DNA of 64,000 bases from Sphingomonadales bacterium UBA656 (GTDB lineage Bacteria; Pseudomonadota; Alphaproteobacteria; Sphingomonadales; Sphingomonadaceae), in the NCBI GenBank assembly GCA_002299895.1, contig DBOC01000014.1, forward strand, positions 62,001 to 126,000, read 5' to 3'. Under the pieces are notes generated by a model that was not told where the DNA came from, did no database searches, and saw only the letters and a list, made by a program, of their open reading frames with translations. A program made the translations under genes and the position numbers. Positions 18,279-26,014 of this stretch are shown here, one piece after another (the first letter of the stretch is position 1; every line of letters starts with the position of its first letter).

Positions 18279-19260
18279 TGTCTGCGAAAACGGAGGCTGT
18301 GATACGCAAACTCCGTTTCCGCTTTGCATGATCGAAAACCGAGCAGGCGACGATGATTTCATCGGCCTGCGTTCGTGCCTGAAATGCCTGCACCGCTGAC
18401 GTAACGGTGTCCGCCGCACCTATGGCGCTGGCGGATAGGACGTCATGCAACGCTGATGCAAAATGTGGGGGCAGGGACGCGACATAGCCTTCTACGGGTG
18501 GTGGCAATTGGCGCGGGTTGCCGGTGCGCAGTGCAACGAAGCTTTGCATCAATGAACTTGCCAAAAACTCGGCTTCCGTATCGGTATCGGCAGCGATGAT
18601 GTTGAATGCCGCCATCGCGTGCGGCTTATCTAGCGCGGCGCTTGGGCGGAAATGGCTGCGGTAGATGTGCAGCGCCTCATCCAGCATTTGTGGCGCAAAA
18701 TGGCTGGCAAACGCAAAGGGTAGCCCCAAAGCTGCTGCCACCTGCGCGCCATAGAGACTGCTGCCCAAGATATAGAGTTGCGGTCGTGCGCCCGCGCCAG
18801 GTGTTGCGACGATGCCGGTTTGGCCATCATCGGCGAAATAGCTTTGTAATTCCATTACGTCGCGCGGAAATGCATTGGGGTCGCTGTCGAGCGTCCGCCG
18901 GATCGCGGCGGCCACGCGCTGGTCGCTACCGGGGGCCCGGCCGAGCCCGAGATCAATCCGTCCCGGAAAGAGCGCGTCCAGCGTGCCAAACTGTTCCGCA
19001 ATGACCAAGGGCGCATGGTTAGGCAGCATGATGCCGCCGGAACCAACGCGGATGGTCTTGGTTGCCGCCGCAATATGCCCGATGACGACGCTGGTGGCGG
19101 CGCTGGCAATGCCGCGCATGCCATGATGTTCGGCAACCCAATAACGTGTAAAGCCAAGGTCTTCGGCATGCGCCGCAAGGTCAGCCGCATTGGCAAGCGC
19201 GCTTGCGACCGATCCGCCTTCCACAACCGGCACGAGATCAAGGAACGAGAAACATGTCAT
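18253..19260 (-). CDS. LLM-class flavin-dependent oxidoreductase
   Basis: This is a luciferase-like monooxygenase family protein of 335 residues, using FMN and probably NAD(P)H; the substrate is unknown. The conserved opening SFLDLVPVVEGG is followed by RYWVAEHHGMRGIAS, GSGGIMLPNHAPL and the FPGRIDLGLGRAPGSD stretch, all diagnostic of the YhbW/MsnO8-type subgroup. It converges on sdhA with a 26-nt overlap of the coding ends. The gap before its start (about 100 nt) separates it from the alpha-hydroxy acid dehydrogenase gene on the same strand, with no visible terminator, so co-transcription is possible. Confidence 0.92.
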   Translation of the reverse strand: MTCFSFLDLVPVVEGGSVASALANAADLAAHAEDLGFTRYWVAEHHGMRGIASAATSVVIGHIAAATKTIRVGSGGIMLPNHAPLVIAEQFGTLDALFPGRIDLGLGRAPGSDQRVAAAIRRTLDSDPNAFPRDVMELQSYFADDGQTGIVATPGAGARPQLYILGSSLYGAQVAAALGLPFAFASHFAPQMLDEALHIYRSHFRPSAALDKPHAMAAFNIIAADTDTEAEFLASSLMQSFVALRTGNPRQLPPPVEGYVASLPPHFASALHDVLSASAIGAADTVTSAVQAFQARTQADEIIVACSVFDHAKRKRSLRITASVFADINTRVVSA

Positions 19261-19362
19261 GATGCGTAGATGATGGCTTATCGCGCCAAAGCCAAGCGCA
19301 ATCGACTATGTCGGCATGGCTATTTTTGCATCAATCGCTATCTGGTTCCTGAAGAGTTCAGC

Positions 19363-20538
19363 TTAGCGCCAGCGCAGCATCGATCGATCAAGTTGCGCCG
19401 GTGATGTCACGCCCATCAGGCGCATATCCCGCGCGATTTCGTCTCGCAATTTGCCGACTATGCGTTCGACGCCGGGTTGCCCAGCTGCTGCCAAGGCGTA
19501 CAAATACAGTCGCCCGCCCGAGCAAGCAGTGGCGCCTGCGGCAAGCGCCTTCAATACATGGCTTCCGCGCTGCACGCCGCCATCGCATATGATATCGATC
19601 TTACCGCCCACAGCATCGGCAATTTCGGCAATTTGATCAAATGGAGAGCGCGAGCCGTCCAATTGCCGTCCGCCATGGTTGGATACCATGATTGCGGTCG
19701 CGCCAATGTCGACGGCGCGCTTCGCATCGTCGACGGACATGATGCCTTTGAGGCAAAATGCACCACCCCAATCTGACCGAACCTTTTCGGCCATTTTCCA
19801 GTCCATTGATGTGTCGAGCATGGTATTGAAATATTCCGCCACGGATACCGCGACATTGGTGCCTGCATCGACATGCGTCTGCAAATTGGGCAACGCAAAT
19901 TTCTCGCGGAACATATAGTTCAACGCCCATAACGGATGGATCGCATAGCTTAACACCGACGCAGGAGTGAAGCGCGGGGGAGAGGTAAATCCGCTGCGTA
20001 AGCATCGTTCGCGGTTACCCGAAACGATGGTGTCGACCGTCAACGCGATGGCGTCGAACTTTGCCGCTTTACAGCGTTCGATCATCGATGTGTTCAGTCC
20101 CTTGTCCTTATGGATGTAGAGTTGAAACATTTTTGGCGTTTTGATGGTCGCGCCGATTTCCTCGATGCTGACGGTTGCAAGTGAAGAAATACCGAACCAG
20201 GTGTTATGCTGCTGCGCGACCGATGCAACGGCACGTTCGCCTTGCCAGTGGAACAGGCGCTGCAAGGCGGTGGGCGACAGCATCAGCGGCATATCAATCC
20301 GTTTCCCCATTACGGTCACGCCCATGTCGATTTCTGACACGCCCGCCAAGACATTGGGCACCATATCGCAATCGTCAAATGCTGACGTGTTGCGCATCTT
20401 GGTGCGTTCATCGTCGGCAGCGCCGTCGATATAGTTAAAGATAGGTGAGGGCAGGCGCGATTTTGCTAAGCGGCGAAAATCTGCGACATTGTGACAATCT
20501 TGTAAACGCATTTTGGACTTATGACAGACCTTGCGCAT
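19363..20538 (-). CDS. FMN-dependent alpha-hydroxy acid dehydrogenase (LldD-like)
   Basis: Members of this family oxidise L-lactate, mandelate or glycolate using FMN. The 391-residue protein has the TIM-barrel signature SNHGGRQLDG with the catalytic His and the following Arg. The FMN-binding blocks include LMLSPTALQRLFH, ICDGGVQRGSHVLKALAAGA and GRLYLYALAAAG. The N-terminal LPSPIFNYIDGAADDE block matches lactate dehydrogenase-type members. The start is uncertain: ATG 20538 and an in-frame ATG nine codons later both lack a clear ribosome binding site. Substrate is most likely L-lactate but is not proven by sequence. It is divergent from the 3-hydroxybutyrate dehydrogenase gene. Confidence 0.9.
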   Translation of the reverse strand: MRKVCHKSKMRLQDCHNVADFRRLAKSRLPSPIFNYIDGAADDERTKMRNTSAFDDCDMVPNVLAGVSEIDMGVTVMGKRIDMPLMLSPTALQRLFHWQGERAVASVAQQHNTWFGISSLATVSIEEIGATIKTPKMFQLYIHKDKGLNTSMIERCKAAKFDAIALTVDTIVSGNRERCLRSGFTSPPRFTPASVLSYAIHPLWALNYMFREKFALPNLQTHVDAGTNVAVSVAEYFNTMLDTSMDWKMAEKVRSDWGGAFCLKGIMSVDDAKRAVDIGATAIMVSNHGGRQLDGSRSPFDQIAEIADAVGGKIDIICDGGVQRGSHVLKALAAGATACSGGRLYLYALAAAGQPGVERIVGKLRDEIARDMRLMGVTSPAQLDRSMLRWR

Positions 20539-20675
20539 AATTGCATCTATTTGGATAATGCGCTGGCATGACGTCCGGTCATTGGTCGTTCCGCGGCAGA
20601 TTATCGAGATGCAACATTGCGTTTAGCGGCGCATTCCGCAAGATACTCTTATCCTAAATGCAAAGGCGCGCTCTT

Positions 20676-21461
20676 ATGTTCCTCGAAGGCAAAACGGCAC
20701 TGATAACGGGTTCAACCTCTGGCATCGGCTTGGGCTATGCTCGGGCTTTGGCTGCGCAGGGTGCAAATGTGATGATAAACGGTTTTGGCGACGCTGACCT
20801 GATCCAAAGCTATGTCGCCGAACTCAGCAAGGTGAGCGGTGGAAAGGCGCATTATTCCGAGGCTGACATGACCGTACCCGACAGCATCCGAGCAATGGTC
20901 TCTGAATGCACCAACATATTGGGATCACCGGATATTTTGATCAATAACGCCGGAATACAGCATGTTGCGCCGGTGGACGAATTTCCGGACGATAAATGGG
21001 ATGCGATTATGTCGATCATCCTGTCCTCCGCATTCCACACTACCAAGGCCGCCTTGCCTGCGATGAAGGCCAAAGGATGGGGCCGCATCATCAACACCGG
21101 GTCGATGCACAGCCTCGTCGCATCGCCCTTCAAATCAGCCTATAATGCCGCAAAACATGGCCTTGCCGGCTTTACCAAGACCGTTGCACTTGAAGTGGCC
21201 ACGCAAGGTATCACAGTGAACAATATCTGCCCGGGCTATGTCTGGACATCTTTGGTTGAGAACCAAATTCCCGATACAATGAAAGCCCGCGGTCTCACGC
21301 GGGATCAAGTGATCAACGATGTGTTACTCGCCAATCAGCCGCAGAAGAAATTTGTGCAAGTGGAGCAATTGGCCGCGCTTGCGGTGTTTTTGTGCCGAGA
21401 AGAGGCAAGCGCGATTACTGGCGCAAATCTCTCGGTTGATGGCGGTTGGACCGCGCAATAA
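20676..21461 (+). CDS. bdhA: 3-hydroxybutyrate dehydrogenase
   Basis: This enzyme interconverts (R)-3-hydroxybutyrate and acetoacetate with NAD in polyhydroxybutyrate and ketone-body use. The SDR signature ITGSTSGIGLGYARAL, followed by INGFGD, is characteristic of this subfamily. The catalytic Tyr-Lys is in YNAAKHG, and the end ITGANLSVDGGWTAQ is the family C-terminus. Starting at ATG 20676 gives 261 residues, the usual length; an ATG six codons earlier would precede an AAAGG stretch and is less likely. Its location beside isocitrate lyase suggests a shared acetyl-CoA/C2 theme. Confidence 0.93.
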   Translation: MFLEGKTALITGSTSGIGLGYARALAAQGANVMINGFGDADLIQSYVAELSKVSGGKAHYSEADMTVPDSIRAMVSECTNILGSPDILINNAGIQHVAPVDEFPDDKWDAIMSIILSSAFHTTKAALPAMKAKGWGRIINTGSMHSLVASPFKSAYNAAKHGLAGFTKTVALEVATQGITVNNICPGYVWTSLVENQIPDTMKARGLTRDQVINDVLLANQPQKKFVQVEQLAALAVFLCREEASAITGANLSVDGGWTAQ

Positions 21462-21487
21462 AGGGTAAGGTTTAGTCCGATGGGGCC

Positions 21488-21530
21488 GAAAAAAAACCGC
21501 CGACATTGCTGTCGGCGGTTAGGTGCTTTT
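21488..21530. terminator. Bidirectional terminator between bdhA and the aceA unit
   Basis: AACCGCCGACA-TTGC-TGTCGGCGGTT is a perfect 11-bp stem with a 4-nt loop (21495-21520). A run of eight As precedes it on the plus strand and so forms a U-tract for minus-strand transcripts coming from aceA and the 52-residue gene. On the plus strand AGGTGCTTTT follows, giving weaker termination for bdhA. Confidence 0.88.
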
Positions 21531-21563
21531 CCTCCCCAGGAAAACTCTAATACATAAGCTGGC

Positions 21564-21722
21564 TTATTTCCCGCCAGCGCTTCCAAGGCGGTGATATAGC
21601 CGCGCGAACTTCACCGATTCAGGCTTGTCCTGAATGGCCTCGAGATAATGCAGCAATGCTTGCCTCAACAGCGTTAGGTCCTCAGTCGAAAGGACGGCGC
21701 GTGCGCGTGCTGGCTCACCCAT
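21564..21722 (-). CDS. 52-residue protein of unknown function downstream of isocitrate lyase
   Basis: This is a small open frame of 52 codons, predicted charged and helical, with the core STEDLTLLRQALLHYLEAI and an Arg/Lys-rich end. It has no membrane segment or signal. It begins 12 nt after the aceA stop with GGAG placed 8 bases before the ATG, and it ends just before the strong terminator, so it sits exactly where the last gene of an aceA operon should. I know no family for it. The ribosome binding site, spacing and terminator position make it probably real. Confidence 0.6.
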   Translation of the reverse strand: MGEPARARAVLSTEDLTLLRQALLHYLEAIQDKPESVKFARLYHRLGSAGGK

Positions 21723-21734
21723 GTCGTTCGCTCC

Positions 21735-23336
21735 TTATGCGGCCTGGTTAAATTGGTTCATGGTATTGTCTTTGCCACCCGCCTTTAAAGCGGCTTCGCC
21801 GGCAAAATATTCCTTATGATCATCACCAATGTCGGAACCCGACATATTCTGGTGCTTGACGCAGGCGATGCCTTGGCGGATTTCCTTGCGTTGAACACCG
21901 GCAACATACCCAAGCATGCCCATTTCACCGAAATAATCCTTTGCGAGATTATCGGTGCTCAGCGCCGCCGTGTGGTAGGTTGGCAGCGTGATAAGGTGAT
22001 GGAAAATCCCTGCGCGTTGCGCGGAATCGCGCTGGAAATTCTGGATACGGACATCCGCTTCAATACCCAAAGGTGTTTCGTCATAAGATGCGCTCATGAG
22101 GTTTGCGCGGTCATATGCAGACACATCTTGGCCTTGTGCGGTCCATGCATCAAAGACTTGCTGGCGGAAGTTCAGAGTCCAATTGAAGCTTGGTGAGTTG
22201 TTATAAGCAAGCTTTGCATTGGGAACGACCTCACGGATGCGGTCAACCATGCCGGCAATCTGTTCAATGTGCGGCTTTTCGGTTTCGATCCAGATTAAGT
22301 CGGCACCATTTTGAAGCGACGTAATGCAATCGAGCACGCAACGGTCCTCGCCGGTACCGGGGCGGAACTGGAATAGGTTGGAAGGCAAGCGCTTTGGACG
22401 CAGCAACTTTCCATTGCGGTTCAAAATGACATCGCCATTTTGCGCCGTTGCGGGGTCGATTTCTTCGCAGTCGAGGAAGCTGTTATACAAATCACCCAAG
22501 TCGCCGGACGCGGTAGACACCGCAATCTGCTTGGTCAGTCCAGCGCCAAGCGAGTCCGTGCGGGCAACAATGATGCCATCCGGCACGCCAAGTTCGAGGA
22601 ATGCATAACGGCAAGCGCGGATTTTCTGAAGGAAATCCTCATGTGGCACGGTAACTTTGCCGTCTTGGTGACCGCACTGTTTCTCGTCCGACACTTGGTT
22701 TTCGATTTGGAGCGCGCAGGCACCTGCCTCAATCATCTTCTTTGCAAGCAAATAGGTTGCTTCTGCATTGCCGAACCCGGCGTCGATGTCTGCGATGATC
22801 GGAACGATATGAGTTTCATGCTTTTCAATCTTTTCCATGATCGCCGACGCCCGCGCCGTGTCATTCTTTTCGCGGGCGTCATCGAGATCGCGGAACAACA
22901 AGTTAAGTTCACGGCTGTCGGCTTGACGCAGGAATGTGTATAATTCTTCGATGAGTGCAGGAACGCTTGTCTTTTCATGCATGGATTGGTCGGGCAGGGG
23001 GCCAAATTCGCTCCGCAATGCGGCGATCATCCAACCTGACAGATATAGATAGCGCTTCTTGGTCGTGCCAAAATGCTTCTTAATGGAAATGATTTTTTGT
23101 TGCGCGATAAACCCATGCCAGCAGCCGAGTGACTGCGTGTATTGCGCTGGATCCGCGTCATAAGCAGCCATGTCATCACGCATAATCTTCGCCGTATAGC
23201 GGGCAATATCGAGACCAGTCTGAAAACGGTTTTGCAACTGCATACGCGCGACGGACTCAGCGCTGATGGAATCCCACGTTCCGTTATGCGCGGCAATTTG
23301 CGCGCTGTTTGCGGCGATCAGTGTCTGATATGACAT
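21735..23336 (-). CDS. aceA: Isocitrate lyase (long form)
   Basis: Isocitrate lyase splits isocitrate into succinate and glyoxylate, the first step of the glyoxylate bypass. The 533-residue length and the KQCGHQDGKVTVPHEDF catalytic-loop region place it with the long Pseudomonas-type enzymes rather than the roughly 430-residue E. coli form. DIDAGFGNAEATYLL and WIETEKPHIEQI are other intact blocks. AAGGAA lies before the ATG. It is divergent from the RamB-like regulator across a 148-nt AT-rich gap with repeated TTGTAAT boxes. No malate synthase gene is adjacent. Confidence 0.96.
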   Translation of the reverse strand: MSYQTLIAANSAQIAAHNGTWDSISAESVARMQLQNRFQTGLDIARYTAKIMRDDMAAYDADPAQYTQSLGCWHGFIAQQKIISIKKHFGTTKKRYLYLSGWMIAALRSEFGPLPDQSMHEKTSVPALIEELYTFLRQADSRELNLLFRDLDDAREKNDTARASAIMEKIEKHETHIVPIIADIDAGFGNAEATYLLAKKMIEAGACALQIENQVSDEKQCGHQDGKVTVPHEDFLQKIRACRYAFLELGVPDGIIVARTDSLGAGLTKQIAVSTASGDLGDLYNSFLDCEEIDPATAQNGDVILNRNGKLLRPKRLPSNLFQFRPGTGEDRCVLDCITSLQNGADLIWIETEKPHIEQIAGMVDRIREVVPNAKLAYNNSPSFNWTLNFRQQVFDAWTAQGQDVSAYDRANLMSASYDETPLGIEADVRIQNFQRDSAQRAGIFHHLITLPTYHTAALSTDNLAKDYFGEMGMLGYVAGVQRKEIRQGIACVKHQNMSGSDIGDDHKEYFAGEAALKAGGKDNTMNQFNQAA

Positions 23337-23484
23337 GTGCTATTCCTTCGTTTTTTGTATCTAATTCCTTAATATTCCGCCGTTCGCGCGAAAAAGCCGA
23401 GTCAATTTTGTAATATTTGTTGTGTTATAGTCATAAATCTTTATCGATTTTTTGTAATGTTGTAATTTTATTGACAAGTGAACG
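23337..23484. promoter_or_regulatory. Divergent aceA / ramB-like control region with TTGTAAT repeats
   Basis: This AT-rich intergenic region lies between aceA (minus) and the regulator (plus). The heptamer TTGTAAT occurs three times in the same direction, at 23408-23414, 23452-23458 and 23460-23466. The first two sit in longer matching boxes, TTTTGTAATATT (23406-23417) and TTTTGTAATGTT (23450-23461). Repeated boxes beside a RamB-type regulator suggest its operator and autoregulation; this is inference. Confidence 0.5.
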
Positions 23485-24900
23485 ATGGCAGAAGAAAAAC
23501 TATTCGCAGGACATGCCGTGCGCAGGATCCGCCGCGCTTACGGCCTTACCCAAGGGATAATGGCCGAGACGCTTGCGATTTCACCCTCATATCTCAACTT
23601 GATTGAACGCAATCAAAGGCCATTGACCGCGACCTTGTTGCTGAAACTGGCGCAGTCCTATGACTTTGACCCGCGGACGTTGACTGGCACGACGCCCGGA
23701 GGCGGGGTTGAAGCTATCCGGCGCCGTTTAAGTGACCCGATGTTTGCAGATCTGGCGGTTGACCGTGCACAGGTTGAAGAATGGATTGCGGCTAGCCCCG
23801 ATGCTGCTGAGGCGTTTGCGCGCGCGTTTGACCGTCTTTCCGGCGGCTCGCACGGCGAAGCGAGCGTGGCAGCAGGAGGCGCACAGATTGAGCCTGAAGC
23901 CATTGCATCGGCACGGCGCGAGATTGAACGTTGGCGCAACCATTTTGCCGATTTGGATGCGCAGGCAGAGACCCTTGCGGATGAATTGCGGCTCGCTAAT
24001 GCCGACCTATATGGCGCGATTACTGAACGGCTCCGCGTAAAGCATCAGCTTTCGATACGCATTCTACCGTTTGACGTTATGCCCGACAGGCTACGCCGCC
24101 TCGACCTACACGCACGGCAGCTGCAATTGTCCGAGCTTCTTGACCCTGCAAGCCGCACCTTCGCCGCCGCTTTGCAGCTTGGCATGTTGGAGGCCAAGGC
24201 AGAGATTGATGCACTTGTCGCTGGTGCATCCTTTACAGAGCGCGCTGCTGAAAGGCTCTATCGCCGCCATTTAAGCAGCTATTTCGCTGCGGCGGTTATG
24301 ATGCCTTATGACCGTTTTCTGCGCGCTTGCGAAGCCACAGGCTATGACATCATGCTTTTGCAGCGACGCTTTGGTGCAGGCTTTGAACAAGTCGCCCATC
24401 GCTTGACGACGTTGCAGCGTGTTGGCCAACGCGGGCTGCCCTTTTTCATGCTGCGTATAGATAAGGCAGGACAAAGCAGCAAACGCTATGCTGGCGCCAG
24501 CGGGTCGCCATTGGTTGCGACCGATCGGCGTTGCCCATTGTGGCATGTGCATAATGTATTTGCGCGGCCCGGAACGCTGCTTCCGCATTTGGTTGAATTA
24601 GAAGACGGCAGTCGCTGGTTCACTTTGTCCCGCGCAGTGCACCCCCAAACTGCGGTGAGCGGCGGCGTGGAGGCGGAGTTCGCGATTTGCCTTGGCTTGG
24701 ACGCAAAGCTCGCCGCACCTTTGGCATCTGCCCGTGGTATGGACCTGAAAAATGGTAGCGCGACGGGCATCGGGCTTGGATGTTCGGCCTGTACGCGATC
24801 AGAATGCCCCCAAAGAAGTGCGCCACCCACTGGACGCGTACTCGTATTCAATGAACGCGAAAGAGGTATGTCGCCCTTTAATTTCGATAAGCTAGCCTAA
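23485..24900 (+). CDS. RamB-like regulator (XRE HTH, IrrE-like and DUF2083 domains)
   Basis: The 471-residue protein has three parts. An N-terminal helix-turn-helix lies at about residues 10-65 (GLTQGIMAETLAISPSYLNLIERNQRPL). The middle part resembles the ImmA/IrrE family but has no HExxH protease motif (around YFAAAVMMPYDRFL). The C-terminal DUF2083 part has a cysteine cluster (CSACTRSECPQR). This is the architecture of RamB of Corynebacterium/Mycobacterium and of the ScfR/MccR-like short-chain acyl-CoA regulators that control glyoxylate and methylcitrate genes. Divergence from aceA makes isocitrate lyase its likely target, with an acyl-CoA as possible ligand. Confidence 0.9.
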   Translation: MAEEKLFAGHAVRRIRRAYGLTQGIMAETLAISPSYLNLIERNQRPLTATLLLKLAQSYDFDPRTLTGTTPGGGVEAIRRRLSDPMFADLAVDRAQVEEWIAASPDAAEAFARAFDRLSGGSHGEASVAAGGAQIEPEAIASARREIERWRNHFADLDAQAETLADELRLANADLYGAITERLRVKHQLSIRILPFDVMPDRLRRLDLHARQLQLSELLDPASRTFAAALQLGMLEAKAEIDALVAGASFTERAAERLYRRHLSSYFAAAVMMPYDRFLRACEATGYDIMLLQRRFGAGFEQVAHRLTTLQRVGQRGLPFFMLRIDKAGQSSKRYAGASGSPLVATDRRCPLWHVHNVFARPGTLLPHLVELEDGSRWFTLSRAVHPQTAVSGGVEAEFAICLGLDAKLAAPLASARGMDLKNGSATGIGLGCSACTRSECPQRSAPPTGRVLVFNERERGMSPFNFDKLA

Positions 24901-24912
24901 AATCAATCGACC

Positions 24913-25254
24913 CTAAGACAGTGCGAGCAACTCTGCAGGATCGATAACGGCGCGCTGCATCTGTGCCTTTACTTCGGGCCAGACATTTTCCACGAAATTG
25001 TCACGCTCAAAACTGCGGAGCTTTGCAGTGGCTCCTCGGGCCACAAACAAGCCCACGCCACGTTTGACATCCACCAAGCCACTGTCCTGAAATAACTGGT
25101 ACGCCTTGGCCACGGTCAGCGGATTTGCACCCTGAATTGCGGCAAATGCGCGCACAGAGGGGAGCATTTCACCCTCCTTATATTTGCCGTCCAAGATAGC
25201 CGCAGCGATCACATCACGTAATTTTAGGTAAACCGGTTTTACGTCATTTTTCAT
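24913..25254 (-). CDS. Short GntR-family (YtrA-like) transcriptional regulator
   Basis: The 113-residue protein consists almost only of a GntR winged helix. It opens with PVYLKLRDVIAAAILDG, then has GEMLPSVRAFAAIQGANPLTVAKAYQLF and ends the wing at RGVGLFVA. A short helical tail follows and there is no ligand-binding domain. This is the YtrA subfamily layout, which often controls ABC transporters or sits beside its target. ATG 25254 is used; a GTG directly before it (25257) is also possible. It is downstream of the nitroreductase gene on the same strand (54 nt gap) and ends against the convergent RamB-like gene. The target is unknown. Confidence 0.88.
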   Translation of the reverse strand: MKNDVKPVYLKLRDVIAAAILDGKYKEGEMLPSVRAFAAIQGANPLTVAKAYQLFQDSGLVDVKRGVGLFVARGATAKLRSFERDNFVENVWPEVKAQMQRAVIDPAELLALS

Positions 25255-25311
25255 CACATGCTTACTGCCATAATACAGTAGGGCGCGTCAAGCATGGGTG
25301 AATCTATGTAG

Positions 25312-25881
25312 TTATGGCCATTGACGGATGATGTCGTTTGGCACGGGGCGTGGGCGCTCTTCCAAGCCAAGCGCCGGGGTGCCGATGAAGAACATGCCCG
25401 CGATCCGTTCCTCGCTCTGACAAATAGCGGCGCGCACCAGAGGATCATAGCTGGCCCATCCCGTGATCCAACTACCTACAAAGCCATGGGCATGTGCCGC
25501 ATGGAGCAGATTCATGCCCACTGCGCCCACGCTCATTTCCTGCTCACATAGAGGGATTTTCGAGCTCTCTTGTGGGGCGAATAAAAGTATGATGAGCGTC
25601 GGAGCCATATGCGCTGGGGCAATCGCCGCTTCGATTTGCACTGGGCGGGCATCTGGGTTGGCGGCGCAGAATGCCTTGTTCAACAAATCGGCAAATGCAG
25701 AGCGATCCGTGACTTCAACAAAACGCCACGGGAATAATTTCCCATGGTCGGGCGTGCGCATGGCTGTTTGAAGGATCAGGTCGAGCTGCGCTCTATCGGG
25801 ACCAGGCGCGATCATATCGCGTGGTTTTCCAGAGCGGCGGGTTTTCAGATAGGCAGCGACAGAAGAAAGATCGTTAAACAT
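25312..25881 (-). CDS. Nitroreductase family protein
   Basis: This is an FMN-dependent NAD(P)H oxidoreductase of the nitroreductase superfamily, 189 residues. The start region RRSGKPRDM contains FMN phosphate-binding residues. Other family blocks are TAMRTPDHGKLFPWRFV and the central AVGMNLLHAAHAHGFVGSWITGW, with a late FFIGTPALGLEERPRP. The form is close to the small YdjA-like group. Physiological substrate is not predictable. It lies upstream of the GntR gene on the same strand, and the peptide transporter unit diverges from it. Confidence 0.92.
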   Translation of the reverse strand: MFNDLSSVAAYLKTRRSGKPRDMIAPGPDRAQLDLILQTAMRTPDHGKLFPWRFVEVTDRSAFADLLNKAFCAANPDARPVQIEAAIAPAHMAPTLIILLFAPQESSKIPLCEQEMSVGAVGMNLLHAAHAHGFVGSWITGWASYDPLVRAAICQSEERIAGMFFIGTPALGLEERPRPVPNDIIRQWP

Positions 25882-26014
25882 GACCCTGCTGTTCGTCGAA
25901 AAGCTGTAACAAGCGCAACAAAATTCTTCACAGACCCGATTTTTCAGTTAGATGACACATCAGAGAAACAGGCGGCGTAGACCGCCCAGTTAAAGATTAT
26001 TGAGGGGATTGCAC

